Assembly (NCBI GenBank): GCA_963576725.1
Contig: OY755247.1
Coordinates: forward strand, 11,923,034 to 11,987,033
Reading direction: 5' to 3'
Origin: Azorinus chamasolen
Lineage: Eukaryota > Mollusca > Bivalvia > Cardiida > Solecurtidae
Length of the DNA stretch: 64,000 nucleotides
In this document: one piece after another, positions 1 to 11,700 of the stretch
How the letters are laid out: every line of letters starts with the position of its first letter
How positions within the stretch are numbered: the first letter of the stretch is position 1
Translations under genes and position numbers: made by a program
The notes under the pieces: model-generated
Told to the model about the DNA's origin: nothing
Databases searched by the model: none
The model's input: only the letters and a program-made list of their open reading frames with translations

Positions 1-113
1 TTGAGCCTTTGGCTCAAATCTGACCAATCAAAAGCTTGAGAACTCAAATCTGACCAATCAAAAGCTTGAGAACGAAACTCAGACTCAACTAAAAGCTTTA
101 TAAGCATGGACCC
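1..113. mobile_element. F-family palindrome, right half, cut by window edge
   Basis: The window opens at the F centre (GAGCCTTTGGCTC) and runs down the right arm to GCTTTATAAGCATGGACCC. AACTCAAATCTGACCAATCA is locally doubled within the arm. Related F copies are at 2349, 54478 and 62350. Confidence 0.75.
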
Positions 114-208
114 AGATCAGGATTTACTCTTTTGGCAAAGGCATAGAAAGGTGTATTTATGGAGCACTGGGTTAAGCAGTCACTTGTCTTCAACAATATA
201 TGCTTTCC

Positions 209-430
209 TTAACCCTTTCCCTGTTCTATACTTATTTAAATTTTCAATACCTCCTGAATATTCATGGACAAAATAGTTAAAATGAATAGAGAAGGTATAA
301 CATTGTAGCCATTTTAGAAACTAAAGAAACAGATTCAATTACTTAGCTACTAGAGCAGACCCTGATCAGATGGCTCATCTCAAGATTGGTTTCAAAGTTT
401 GGTGTTCATAAAAGTTCTGTCTCAAACTTG
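209..430 (-). mobile_element. B1-family hairpin MITE, degenerate
   Basis: It starts TTAACCCTTTCCCTGTTCTA and keeps the B1 body in reverse orientation, but the palindromic core is decayed on one side. The following 430-565 is a fragment of B2. Confidence 0.65.
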
Positions 431-569
431 ATCCTAATACCAGTCTCAATTTGAGAAAGATTCATGTACACATGTAAGAAATAATGTCATCATGAATATT
501 AATTAACTAATACTTTTATATTGGCATTGAATACATGTAATTTAGACCATGTCAGCAGAATCAAACTGA

Positions 570-798
570 TTAACCCTTTCCTCCATAGGCTAATTTTAGA
601 CCCAACCTCTTTGAAATAATCTACCGAAAAGGACTATTAACTAGAGAAAAGGAAAATTTTAGAATTTTGTAGTTTGAATCCATTGTGATAAATAGAGCAT
701 TTGCTCCTATAAGAGCAAATGCTTTATTTATCACAATGGCTTCAAGAAGTGACTTTTACAGAGGCATAGAAAGGCGTATTTATGGAGGAAAGGGTTAA
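570..798 (+). mobile_element. A-family hairpin MITE
   Basis: TTAACCCTTTCCTCCATA at the left, TATGGAGGAAAGGGTTAA at the right. The core palindrome is at about 675-742, GCATTTGCTCCTATAAGAGC with one mismatch at the centre. Confidence 0.88.
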
Positions 799-913
799 AA
801 AGCTCCTGTAGCAGACCTTTGATCAGGGTTTGCCAGAGGTTTGCTTATGGTAATATATAAATCTTATTCAGTATCTGCAATGTTTTCAAAAGCTATTATA
901 AAAACTCAACACA

Positions 914-1361
914 TTAACCCGTTTATTTCCATATAAATGTGTTTTAATGCAAATGCAAACAGCATAGACCCAGATCAGAAGGCTCCTATTCGAGCTATCT
1001 GATCAGGGCCTGTTCTGTTTGCTAGTGGAATTTGAAAGATTGGTTTCTTTACTTTCTAAAATGGCTACAATTTATCACCTTCCATGTTTCATTATAGCTA
1101 TTTTGTCTAGGAATGTTCTGTAGGTATTGCAATTTGGAGTAAATATAGAACTGGGAAATAAATACGCCTTTCTACGCCTCTGTAATAGTCACTTCTTGAA
1201 ACCATTGTGAAAAAAATAGAGCATTAAATTTTGCTCTATTTATCACAATAGTTTCTATACTACACAATTATAACATTTTCCTTTTCTCTAGTAAATGCTT
1301 CTTTTCAGTAGATTCACTCAAAGAGGTTGGGTCTAAAACAGCCTATGGAGGAAAGGGTTAA
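914..1361. mobile_element. B1 element fused to an inverted A element
   Basis: TTAACCC at 914 starts a B1 copy with its GCAAACAG..CTGTTTGC stem. About 1160 it passes, without a TTAA boundary, into an A copy in reverse orientation whose right end is the first unit of the 56-bp tandem array. Confidence 0.7.
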
Positions 1362-1641
1362 CAGTAGATTCACTCAAAGAGGTTGGGTCTAAAACAGCCC
1401 ATGGAGGAAAGGGTTAACAGTAGATTCACTCAAAGAGGTTGGGTCTAATACAGCCTATGGAGGAAAGGGTTAACAGTAGATTCACTCAAAGAGGTTGGGT
1501 CTAAAACAGCCTATGGAGGAAAGGGTTAACAGTAGATTCACTCAAAGAGGTTGGGTCTAAAACAGCCCATGGAGGAAAGGGTTAACAGTAGATTCACTCA
1601 AAGAGGTTGGGTCTAAAACAGCCCATGGAGGAAAGGGTTAA
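1306..1641 (+). repeat. Six tandem copies of a 56-bp unit
   Basis: Units of exactly 56 bases start at 1306, 1362, 1418, 1474, 1530 and 1586 and differ at only a few sites. Each is the terminal part of an A-family element, from AGTAGATTCACTCAAAGAGG through TATGGAGGAAAGGGTTAA, so this is satellite-like growth from a transposon end. Confidence 0.95.
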
Positions 1642-1813
1642 GGAAACCACATCCAGATCTTATTTAGGAACCCAACCAGTTTTCATGTTGAGGAGGAACA
1701 GCAAACAAAACATTGGCTGGTATTTACATGGGTTCACCAAACAGAGCAGACTCTGATCAGAGGGCTCCTTCAGGATCCCTTTGACCTGCATCTACACTGT
1801 TTGCCTATCTGTT

Positions 1814-2042
1814 TTAACCCATTCCCTCATAGGCTATTTTTAGATCCAACCACTTTGAATAAATCTACGAAAAAGGAGCATTAACTAGAGAAAAGGAAAT
1901 TTTCAGAATTTTGTAGTCTGAAACCATTGTGATAAATAGAGCATTTGCTCCTATAGTAGCAAATGCTCTATTTATCACAATGGTTTCAAGAAGTGGTTAT
2001 TTCAGAGGCGTAGAAAGGCGTATGTATGGAGGAAAGGGTTAT
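1814..2042 (+). mobile_element. A-family hairpin MITE
   Basis: TTAACCCATTCCCTCATAGG at left; right end TATGGAGGAAAGGGTTA with the last base of the TTAA changed. Core stem GCATTTGCTCCTATAGTAGC at 1922-1987. It ends about 115 bases from exon 6 of the CARD-like gene. Confidence 0.87.
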
Positions 2043-2158
2043 GAGACACTGGGCACAAAGGGGTTACTATTCATGATGTCATTATGTCTTACATTAATAT
2101 TCATGATGTAAAGCATTAAGGTTGGGTAATAGGGGAAATAATAGGGGAAATAATTTAC

Positions 2159-2278
2159 CTGAGGCCCTGCCACCTGCTATCGGATCTCTCCGAGTGTCTG
2201 AAGACTCTTGATTTCGTCTGTATACAACAGTTGGGATAGATGATGGCCTTGGTACTTCATCTCTGGGAAATGCTTGAT
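2159..2278 (-). CDS. CARD-like gene, coding exon 6, second copy of the repeated exon
   Basis: Acceptor TTATAG, donor GTAAAT, phase 1 at both ends, 120 nt. It encodes RDEVPRPSSIPTVVYRRN and ends GGRAS. It is two codons longer than exon 5. The shared intronic flank ACAATGTCTTCACTGTTTGC lies just outside both acceptors. More copies may lie beyond the window. Confidence 0.66.
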
Positions 2279-2726
2279 CTATAATACAATGTCTTCACTG
2301 TTTGCACTCTGTATTGAGTATACCCAAATCAGATGATCCTGTAGGAGCTGCCAGATCAGGGTCCATGCTTATAAAGCTTTTAGTTGAGTCTGAGTTTCGT
2401 TCTCAGGCTTTTAATTGGTCAGATTTGAGTTCTCAAGCTTTTGATTGGTCAGATTTGAGCCAAAGGCTCAAATAGAGCATTTAGATATACTTCTTTACTT
2501 TTCAGAATTTTGTAGTTTGAAATCATTGTGATAAATAGAGCATTTGCTCCTATAGGAGCAAATGCTCTATTTATCACAATGGTTTGAAGAAGTGGTTTAG
2601 AAAGGCGTATGTATGGAGGAATGTCATTCAACTTCAAAAGTTGTGCACAAAAATATATAATATACATGTATATCATAAAAATTTGCACTGTTTACATATA
2701 AAAATGTATACATTATCATACATGTA

Positions 2727-2788
<62 letters not shown>

Positions 2789-5700
2789 GTTGAGATATAT
2801 ATACATTCACAGATGACCACGTAATACTCTAACAATTCAACCAGTAGAATACGGCAACTCCGCCTAGCAAACTTGCAGACTGTAAATATAGAACAAGGAA
2901 ATCCAGATCCCCAATAGGAAAGCTTTCAATCCCTGCTTATATAGACAGTCTATCAGAGCTTACACTTCTACCGGTTGAATTAATTTGCATCTTTCTGTAT
3001 GTTCTCTTGACAAGGCCTTATTTAAGGTTTCCTTTTAATATCAATGACATACCATCACTTAGATCGATCAGAAAGTCGCTGGATCACGAATGATACACAA
3101 ATTATATATATATATATATATTCTACCCAGATTTTTACAGAAATCCATGGACATGTTTAGCTTAACTCCGAAATGACTCTGAATCAATCATAAAACAATA
3201 GTATGAGTATTAATTACATGTTCACAATGCTTAGTCAAACTGACACACAGATTTTGTCAAAGGTGACTGAATCTGCAATGAAAAGAAGAAAATACAAATT
3301 CGGGTGAATGATGGATGCATTTCTATTGGTTTTGCAGCGATCAATGTTTTTCTCATTTTATCGATACAAAATCCAGTGCTACACAAATACTAAAATCATC
3401 ATTTCTCCATCAATCCCTATGTTGTGACCACTCTTTAAAGTTGTCTAGAAGAGACGATTCTAAAGTGTGGGCACAATGTAGGGTTTGGTGGAGAAGTAAA
3501 AAAGTTATTCTTGAAAATGTTTTAATTTACACATCTCATCTTGACCTCTGAAAATATTTTCTTACCCCATTCTTTAGCACTTAGTAAATTTCAAGTCACA
3601 TAGTTTTCAATTCTGAAGTCATTTTGTTACACAAAATTTGCAAAATACATCTTTAATCCATTCCCTCATAGACTGTTTTTAGAGTCAACCTGTTTGAATA
3701 AATCTACCAAAAAGGAACATTTACTAGAGGAAAGGAAATGCTAGAATTGTGTAGCACAGAAACTTTTGTGATAAATAGAGCATTTGCTCCTATAGGAGCA
3801 AATGCTCTATTAATCACAATGGGTTTCAATAGGTGATTTTTACAGAGGCGTAGAAAGGCGTATTTATGGAGGAAAAGGTTAATCATCATGAATTTCATGA
3901 TCGTTATCATTATCAGACTCTTGATTCCTCATGGATATTGGACCGACAAATTTTCATCCAGCCAGCTCTATCTCGTGTCTTTCTAAGCAGATCTGGCATT
4001 TCAAGGGCTGTCTACTCTTTAAACCTTTACTCCATAAATACGCTTTTCTATGTCTTTTTAAACAGAGTAGACCGAAAGCCGTCTGATAAGGGTCTGCTCT
4101 GTTTGCTTATGATAAACATCTAATATAGATATGATTCTATAGTTTTTGCAATGGCCAAAATATCCTGCATCATGTGCTATTTTAACTATGAATCTAATTA
4201 ATATCTTCCTGATGTCATTATTTCTGACATGAGTATTCATGTAGTAAAGGGTTAAACATTTATTCCATAGACACTCCTGAATAACCCTAAACAGAGTAGA
4301 CTCAGTTTTGAATGGTTCCTGTAGGAGCTCTATGATCAGGGTCTGCTGTGATTGCTTATAGAATTATATACATAGAGGATCTTACATGAGTGTTCTTGAT
4401 TATTGGATTTATTAAATGAGTCTTTTTAAAACGATAAAAAACGAGCTTTAGCGAGTTTTTTATCGTTTTAAAAAGACTCATTTAATAAATCCAATAATCA
4501 TGAACACGAATGCAAGATCCTATTTATAACATAACACACACAAATGTTATTTGCAGCAAATATTTCAGCAGTAACGTGGATTGTTATAAATTCTCCTTAC
4601 ATATAGAAATGATGAATGAAAGGTGTTATTAGGTTCGCTAGGTAACTGGGACAAAGTAGGTCAAAATTTTCCAACTTTTTTTTTACTTACTGTCATATCA
4701 ACCAGGATCTAATTCAGACCTCTCTGGTATTCAATTTAACTGTGATAGTTTATGATACAAAAACATACAGAAACACGTAAAATAAATTTACAGTTTTGAC
4801 ATACATAGATACAAACACGTCACATTATGACGTCATTGTACACAACATGTGTCTATGTAAAGCGCGCCATTTACATGAAGACCCACATACAGTCGCCAAC
4901 ACGTCCGACACTCACTGTCAATGGGATTCGAAATGCGCCTTCGTTTTGGTATATTAAGCCCTTCATTAGTGTTGTATGCATACACATGGACATGGACATT
5001 ACCACCGAGAAAAAAATCTCGATTCAAGTTCAGTGAAAATGTTTGAAATGGACAAAAGATTCAGTACGAACTGCTGCATAAAATGTGTTGGAACAGGAGG
5101 AAGATTTTCGCAATCAGCTGAGTTAGTGAGTATAGCATATTTGAAATATATTTGTGCTGTGCTGGATTCAGATGACTATAGTTGTTGATTGATGAGATAT
5201 TTGTATGAGTAGAAATCTGCATAAACAAAAGGACATGCGGTGAAGAAAATGCAAAGTTGAGGAGGCATTTTAAATGTAGAATGGATTGTATGGGTCAGAG
5301 TAGCTGGTAGATCTTTTTTGGCATACATTTTGTATATGATTCCTGACAGCGATTACAATTTGTATTATTTTATCGAAATTAAGGCGCAAGTGCCAACAAT
5401 CCTTTGCCATCTATCGTGACTCAATCGTGGACAGGTAGGTCGACCACCGTCTGCCAGTTTGTTTGTTTTGACGGCGCGTATGAATCGTTCGAATGTCATT
5501 TGGTCGTTCGAATGTTATTCACTAGTGAATAATTATATGCCCATGATTATCAAAAAATAAATGATAGTGTTAAGTCACGCTGAAGCCACGAGTTATGTTA
5601 TAAATGTATGTCTCCTATAGGAGCTGTCTGATCAGGGTCTGCTCTGTTTGCTAATAAAATTTGAAAGATATGCTTCTTTACTTTCTAAAATGGCTACAAT

Positions 5701-8700
5701 GTTCCACCTTCCATATTTTGTTATAACTTTTTTTTCCATGAATATTTAGTAGGTATTGAAATTGGAATAAACATAGAACAGGGAAGGGGTTAATATTCAT
5801 GATGCCGTTATTTCTTACATGAATATTCATGATGTAAGGTGTTAAGATCAATAATAGGGAAAATAATTCACCTGAGCCCCGGCCATCCGTTGTCGGATCT
5901 CTCTGAGTGGCTGAAGACGCTGGATTTCGTCTGTATAAAACAGTCGGGGAGGATGACCGTCTTGGCACTTCATCTCTGGCTTTATCTGTAAAATTTATTT
6001 TTTTAACAATGTCTTCACTGTTTGCACTAATCCTGTAGGAGCTGCCAGATCAGGGTACACTCTGTTTTAATGTGGAAATTGTACAAAACATTTGGGAGCA
6101 ATCTGATATGGGTCTACTTTGTTTGCAAAGGTTTATAGTTTTAGTACAATAAAGATGGTTATAAAGATGGTTATTGAGATTGCATTGTAGAGTATGAAAT
6201 GACAAGACTTTGGCAATTCCTTATTGGCTTTGCTAAATCTGTCTTCACCTATATCCTCCTACTGAATATTCATATAAGAAATAATGACATTATGAAATTT
6301 AATATTGATAATAGAACATAAACACAGGAAGTTTTGGCCATGGCAGAAACTAGAATTATATCTACACTATTTCATAAGCAAATAGAGCAGACCCTGATAA
6401 GACGGCTCCTAATGAATCCATCAGATCTTGGTCTACTTTGTTTGCAAAGGCAAAGAAAGGCGTATTTTTTAAGTAAAGGGTTAAACAATAATTAAAAAGA
6501 TGTTTAATTATGGGTCTTTAAGACAACTGGTAGCCTAGTACAGGATAAACGTGATATAGAGAGTACTAAAATCATCATTTCTCCCCTAAACACTATGTTG
6601 TGACCACTCTCTATAATCGCCTCAAAGAGATGATTCTAACGAGTGGTCACAATAGAAGGTATGAAGGAGAAATAATTGATTATTCTTGAAAATGTTATAA
6701 TTTTCTCTGTAAGATATCAAACAGTGTAAGAGGTCCAGATAAGATGCGTAAATTAAAACATTTTCATGCAAGAATAATTCTTTTATTTCTCCATCGAACC
6801 CTATGTTTTGACCACTCTTTAGAATCGTCTCAAAGAGACAATTCTAAAGAGTGGTCATAAAATATGGTATGGTGGAGAAATGACGATTTTAATATTTGAG
6901 TATGTGCCTTTATCTGTAGCTATGATTACATACCGTAAGCAAATAGTAGGGATTCAAGTAAAACTCCAAGTTACTTGGTATTTGGCATCAGAACCCAAAC
7001 TGTCTGATTCTATATCAAAATATTTTTTAATAAAACCAGAGTGTGTTTGTGAAACACTTATGCCTCGACCTTTTACCCCGAAGGATGACCTTGACCTTTG
7101 ACCGATAGACCAGGGAGTTGAACGCGACACATTATCTTTGTGTGGTGAACATTTGTGCCAGGTTATTTTTTAAATCCACCGGTAACATGCTTCTCATTAC
7201 CCTTGCCCAGTTCAATGAAATGATGACACCATGATTATTTATTAGCTGATATAATAATATTATAATTTTAACTTTTCTAGGGAATCTTTGCTTGGGCAAA
7301 AAAAATGTAGAATCAGATCTATATCATGTCACAAGCAAACAGAGCAGACTCTGGTCAGATGGCTCCTATATGAGCCATCTGATCTGGATATGTCCTGTTT
7401 GCAAATGTGTGAAAAAGCATTTACATGAGGGGAAAAGGGTAACTCCAGAGCCATGAAAACGGGTCTGTGATATCATATGCAGACAGTTTGGAACCAGATG
7501 AGATGCCAAATAACCCGGCGTCTCATCAGCATCCAAACTGTTTAAGCCATTCCTTCATATTGACGCCTTTTGACACCTCTGCAAAAGTCAGCTGTTGAAA
7601 CCATTGTGATAAATAGAGCATTTGCTCCTATAGGAGCAAATTAATGCTCTATTTATCACAATAGTTTCAAACCACAAAATTCTAACATTTTCCTTTTCTG
7701 TAATTAGTGCTCCTTTTCGGTAGATTTAGTCAAAAGAGTTTGGATCTAAAAATAGCCTATGAGGGAATGGGTTAAAAATCCGTTTATATTTTTATTAAGA
7801 CATTGAACAAGTGTCCACTTTAAAACTTAATGCAGACAACAATGCTGGGCCTTTACCATACCTTTATCGTTCCCAGGATCGTCATGATCTGAATCTGATT
7901 CCTGCAAGAAAATTAATACATTATTTATTATCTTTGTTCTTTTGCATGTACATAGTTAATGTCTCATAAAGATAAAACTAGAAAATTGTGTCTTTAAGAC
8001 ACAGCGATGCCCCCGTGGTGGTGCTTGCCTAGCTGCACGTAAAACTCCTAAGTTGTTTGACCTTGACCCTGGGCGTGCAGGCATTCTATCCTTTGTAAGC
8101 AGTGTGACAAAGTCTAAATTGGTGAGGCAAGCAGGAACTTCAGGTATAGACTTGATGAACATAAGATTTTTTTAAAAACTTTACACAATCATAAAGAAAC
8201 CATTGTGATCCTATAGGAGCAAATGCTCTATTTATCACAATGGTTTCAAACTACAAAATTCTAAAATTTTACTTTTCTCTAGTAAATGCTCCTTTTGGGT
8301 AGATTCGTTCAAAGACGTTGGGTCTAAAAATAGCCTATGAAGGAAAGGGAGTTTAGAAGGGTTTACTGTACATGTATGCATTTCATCAAGATTTAAACTA
8401 TTTGACACTCTGATTGTAGTTTTGAAAAAAAAATGTTCTGGAAAAATGAAGCAGGTGAAAAATTATGCAGGGGAAAATTCCTATAGGCATGCAAAGAATT
8501 AATCCATTTCTTCACAGGCTATATTACTATCTTCTGAACTGGTGCATTTACTAGAAAAAGGAAATTTTAGGATTCTGTAGTTCTGAAATAGGAGCAAATG
8601 CTAATTATTTATCACAATGATTTCAAAAGCGATTTTACAGAGGAATAAAAAATAAAAAATGAGGGAACGAGTTAAATAAATTTCTACTCACATCGTCTTC

Positions 8701-11700
8701 AATACCAAGTCTACGCTTTTCCTTTTTTATTTCTTCTAGCACCTTTTTCAGTCCCTCTTTTCCATTCTTTTTCTTTTCGTAATATTTCCTGTAGATAATA
8801 TGACATGACAATGTGGAATTTCCCTTGTACATGTATCGTGTTGGAGGACAGGGCTTCTCCATATCGAGGGCTTGGTGCAAAACTATTCTAACTCCTTCAC
8901 AAAGTGAGGGAGTTAGAATAGTTTTGCACCAAGCCCTCGATATATGGCTAGCAGCCCGGGATAAAATAACAGAGGTCCAGATAAGATGCGTAAAAGTAAC
9001 AGCTCCTTTATTTCTCCACCTATACTGTGACCACTCGTTAGAATCATCTAAAAGATATTATTCTAAAGAGTGGTCACAGTATAGGGCTTGGTGGAGAAGT
9101 GACGATTTAAGTATTTGGGTACACACCTTTACCCGTAGCTCTGAAATAAACACCCAGACAACTGTGAACAATGAAGCAGTGAAATGCAGTAGAATGCAAA
9201 GAAAATGGTCCAAAATACAGTAAAACCATTCTAAACCAGAATTCTAGCAGAGAAAAATTCAGATACTTTTAGGCAGATGGTTGCTAAATGCAGGATGAAA
9301 GTCATGCAGAAAGCTCCTACAGGAGCTTTCTGCATGACTTTCACCCTGCATTAAGCAGTCACCTGTCTTCAAGAGTCAAGACTGATATTTATACTAAATT
9401 TACAAAAGGTATTTCTCCATTGTTTGATTCTGAAGCCAAGATCAGAGTGTCAAACAGTTTGGACAGAGTGTCAAACAGTTTGGAGCCTGACGAGGCGTCA
9501 AGTTACTCTGTGTCTCATCTGGATCCAAACTGTCTGCTTGTGTAATCAGAAATTCACTGCTAGCAAGTAGCGACGTCTGCAAAATGTTATAAGGCACAAA
9601 TGTCAAAATGCAGCTGAAAAAATACTGAAAAATCAAATTCCCACCTAATCAGAAGTAATTAACTAAAATTTTTGATAATAATTTTTGTTGACATTACTAG
9701 TAGTGGGGTCTTTTCAGGATCCAAACTGTTTGACAGTACAGTAACTGATTTTAAAAGAAACGCAAGACAAATATTATTTCAACCCCTTCCTCCATAGGCT
9801 ATTTTTATATTCAACCACCTTGAATAATTCTACTGAAAAGGAGCATTAACTAGAGAAAAGATTTTTTTCTAGAATTTTGTAGTTTGAAACCATTGTGATA
9901 AATAGAGCATTTGCTCCTTAGCAAATGCTCTATTTATCACAATGGTTTCATAAAGTGACATTTACAGAGGCGTAGAAAGGCGTATTTATGGAGAAAATAA
10001 TGACTATAAAGATGACTAAAAATGACTATCAAGAATATTTATTAAAGTACATGTAATTTTAATAATGGTGGTACGCATGAATGTTTGGTATTGGTAGAAA
10101 GTATAGAGCTAGATCTACGAGGCTTGATCGGAAATCATTGAGACATTGGCTATTTTTCCAGATCTATTGAACGTACATCTCCAAAATTCTATACACACAG
10201 ATAGATAACATTCATAATTCATGCGAAACAAAAAGATATCATCTATTTACTACGATGCGAATTTAATATTTCCTAAACTTGTCCCGGTTGCAGATACCCG
10301 GAGCACGACGCCAGCACATGTATTTATGAACATACCTCTTTTATACGATTTGCAAGTTCTTATAGAAAAGGCGGGTGAACGTTGTTGTATCTAACTAGAA
10401 TAAACCGTCAAAATTATGACGTCACTTTGTCAACGTTATGCGCAGTTTGAACGATTTATAAAGAAGTTTAGTGCTTTTACTTGAAATTGCAGACATCAAA
10501 GTTATGCCAGAGATATGGAATCTGACGTCAAGGCGGAGCAGCCGAGCTACATCAAAATCTGTGTAGAGCTCGGAAAGACACCTGTGGAAATGAAGAAAAT
10601 GCTTGAAAAGACTAGATGCGGTAATGAGGTTTCGCATGCGTTAGTATATCGCTGGCACAAAAAATTTGCGCAAGATCCATCAACTCCACTAAAGTCCAAA
10701 GGTACAGGACGGCCGACAATCGTCTGTGAAAGCTTAACGACAAACATAGCCAGTTACATAAAACAAGATGCGCGTCAGACTGTGTGGGACTTTGCACTGA
10801 AAAATGATATCGGGGTAGCAACAGCTCATAAAATTTTGACCGAACATTTAAACATGTGTGTATGATAAATGGGTACAGCGACACATGAAGTGCATCAAGT
10901 TAGACTGTATTTACTTCCAGAAAGAGTAGTATGGACAGGTAATGTGCAGGCATAAATAACGCACAGACGACGTCGTGTTCATAACGTTGCTGTGCGCCGG
11001 GTCTTATTGGGTCATGCACTTCCAAGAGACACTGTAGTAAAACCAGAGGTGCTAGATCACAGCTTTTTTCGCCCGCTGATAGTAAAATCATGCATCTGTT
11101 CCGCTGGAAAAACGTCTGTCTCTTTTCTTGCGTTCAATATCTAGAGTGTCTCAATAATTTCCGAACAAGCCTCGTACATATAAATTCATAAGCAAAAAGG
11201 AGTGGTCTGATTGGGGTCTACTCTGTTTGCAGAGGGGTGAACAAGTGTCTGTATGAGGTAAAGTATTATGCCTTTACCACATACACCCTTTGCAAACAGA
11301 GCAGACCAACCCAGATAGCTCTGGTAGGAGATGTCTGATCAGTGATCATCACGGTCTGGTCAGTTTACTTCTGATACTATACAGATCTGATTTTACAGTT
11401 TCTTCCAATACCAAAACATCCTGTGTTCATAATTATGCCATTATGAAATTCAATAATCAGCTAATAAATATTCATTGTGTAATTATCTCTTACTTCTCTG
11501 TTTGCAAATACGTGAAAAGGCGTTTATATGAAGGAAAGGGTCAATTATTATCATTATTATTATACCACATTTATATAGCACTCGATCTTTTCACACAGGA
11601 TATTATGCGTTCAAAAGCATTAATCTAATCAATATTGATGATGTCAATATTTCTTACATGAAAATTGATGGAGTAAAGGGCTAAAGTTAACCCTTTCCTC

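Noticed and set aside
1306..1641. Regular direct repeats resembling a CRISPR array
   Set aside because: Units are contiguous 56-mers without unique spacers, are clearly the end of an A-family element, and the genome is eukaryotic.
2584..2806. Frames rich in Tyr/Ile on both strands
   Set aside because: Translation of a (TA)n microsatellite.
9288..9545. 85-codon frame with repeated peptide
   Set aside because: It reads through a D hairpin and an E hairpin; the apparent repeats reflect the palindromes.
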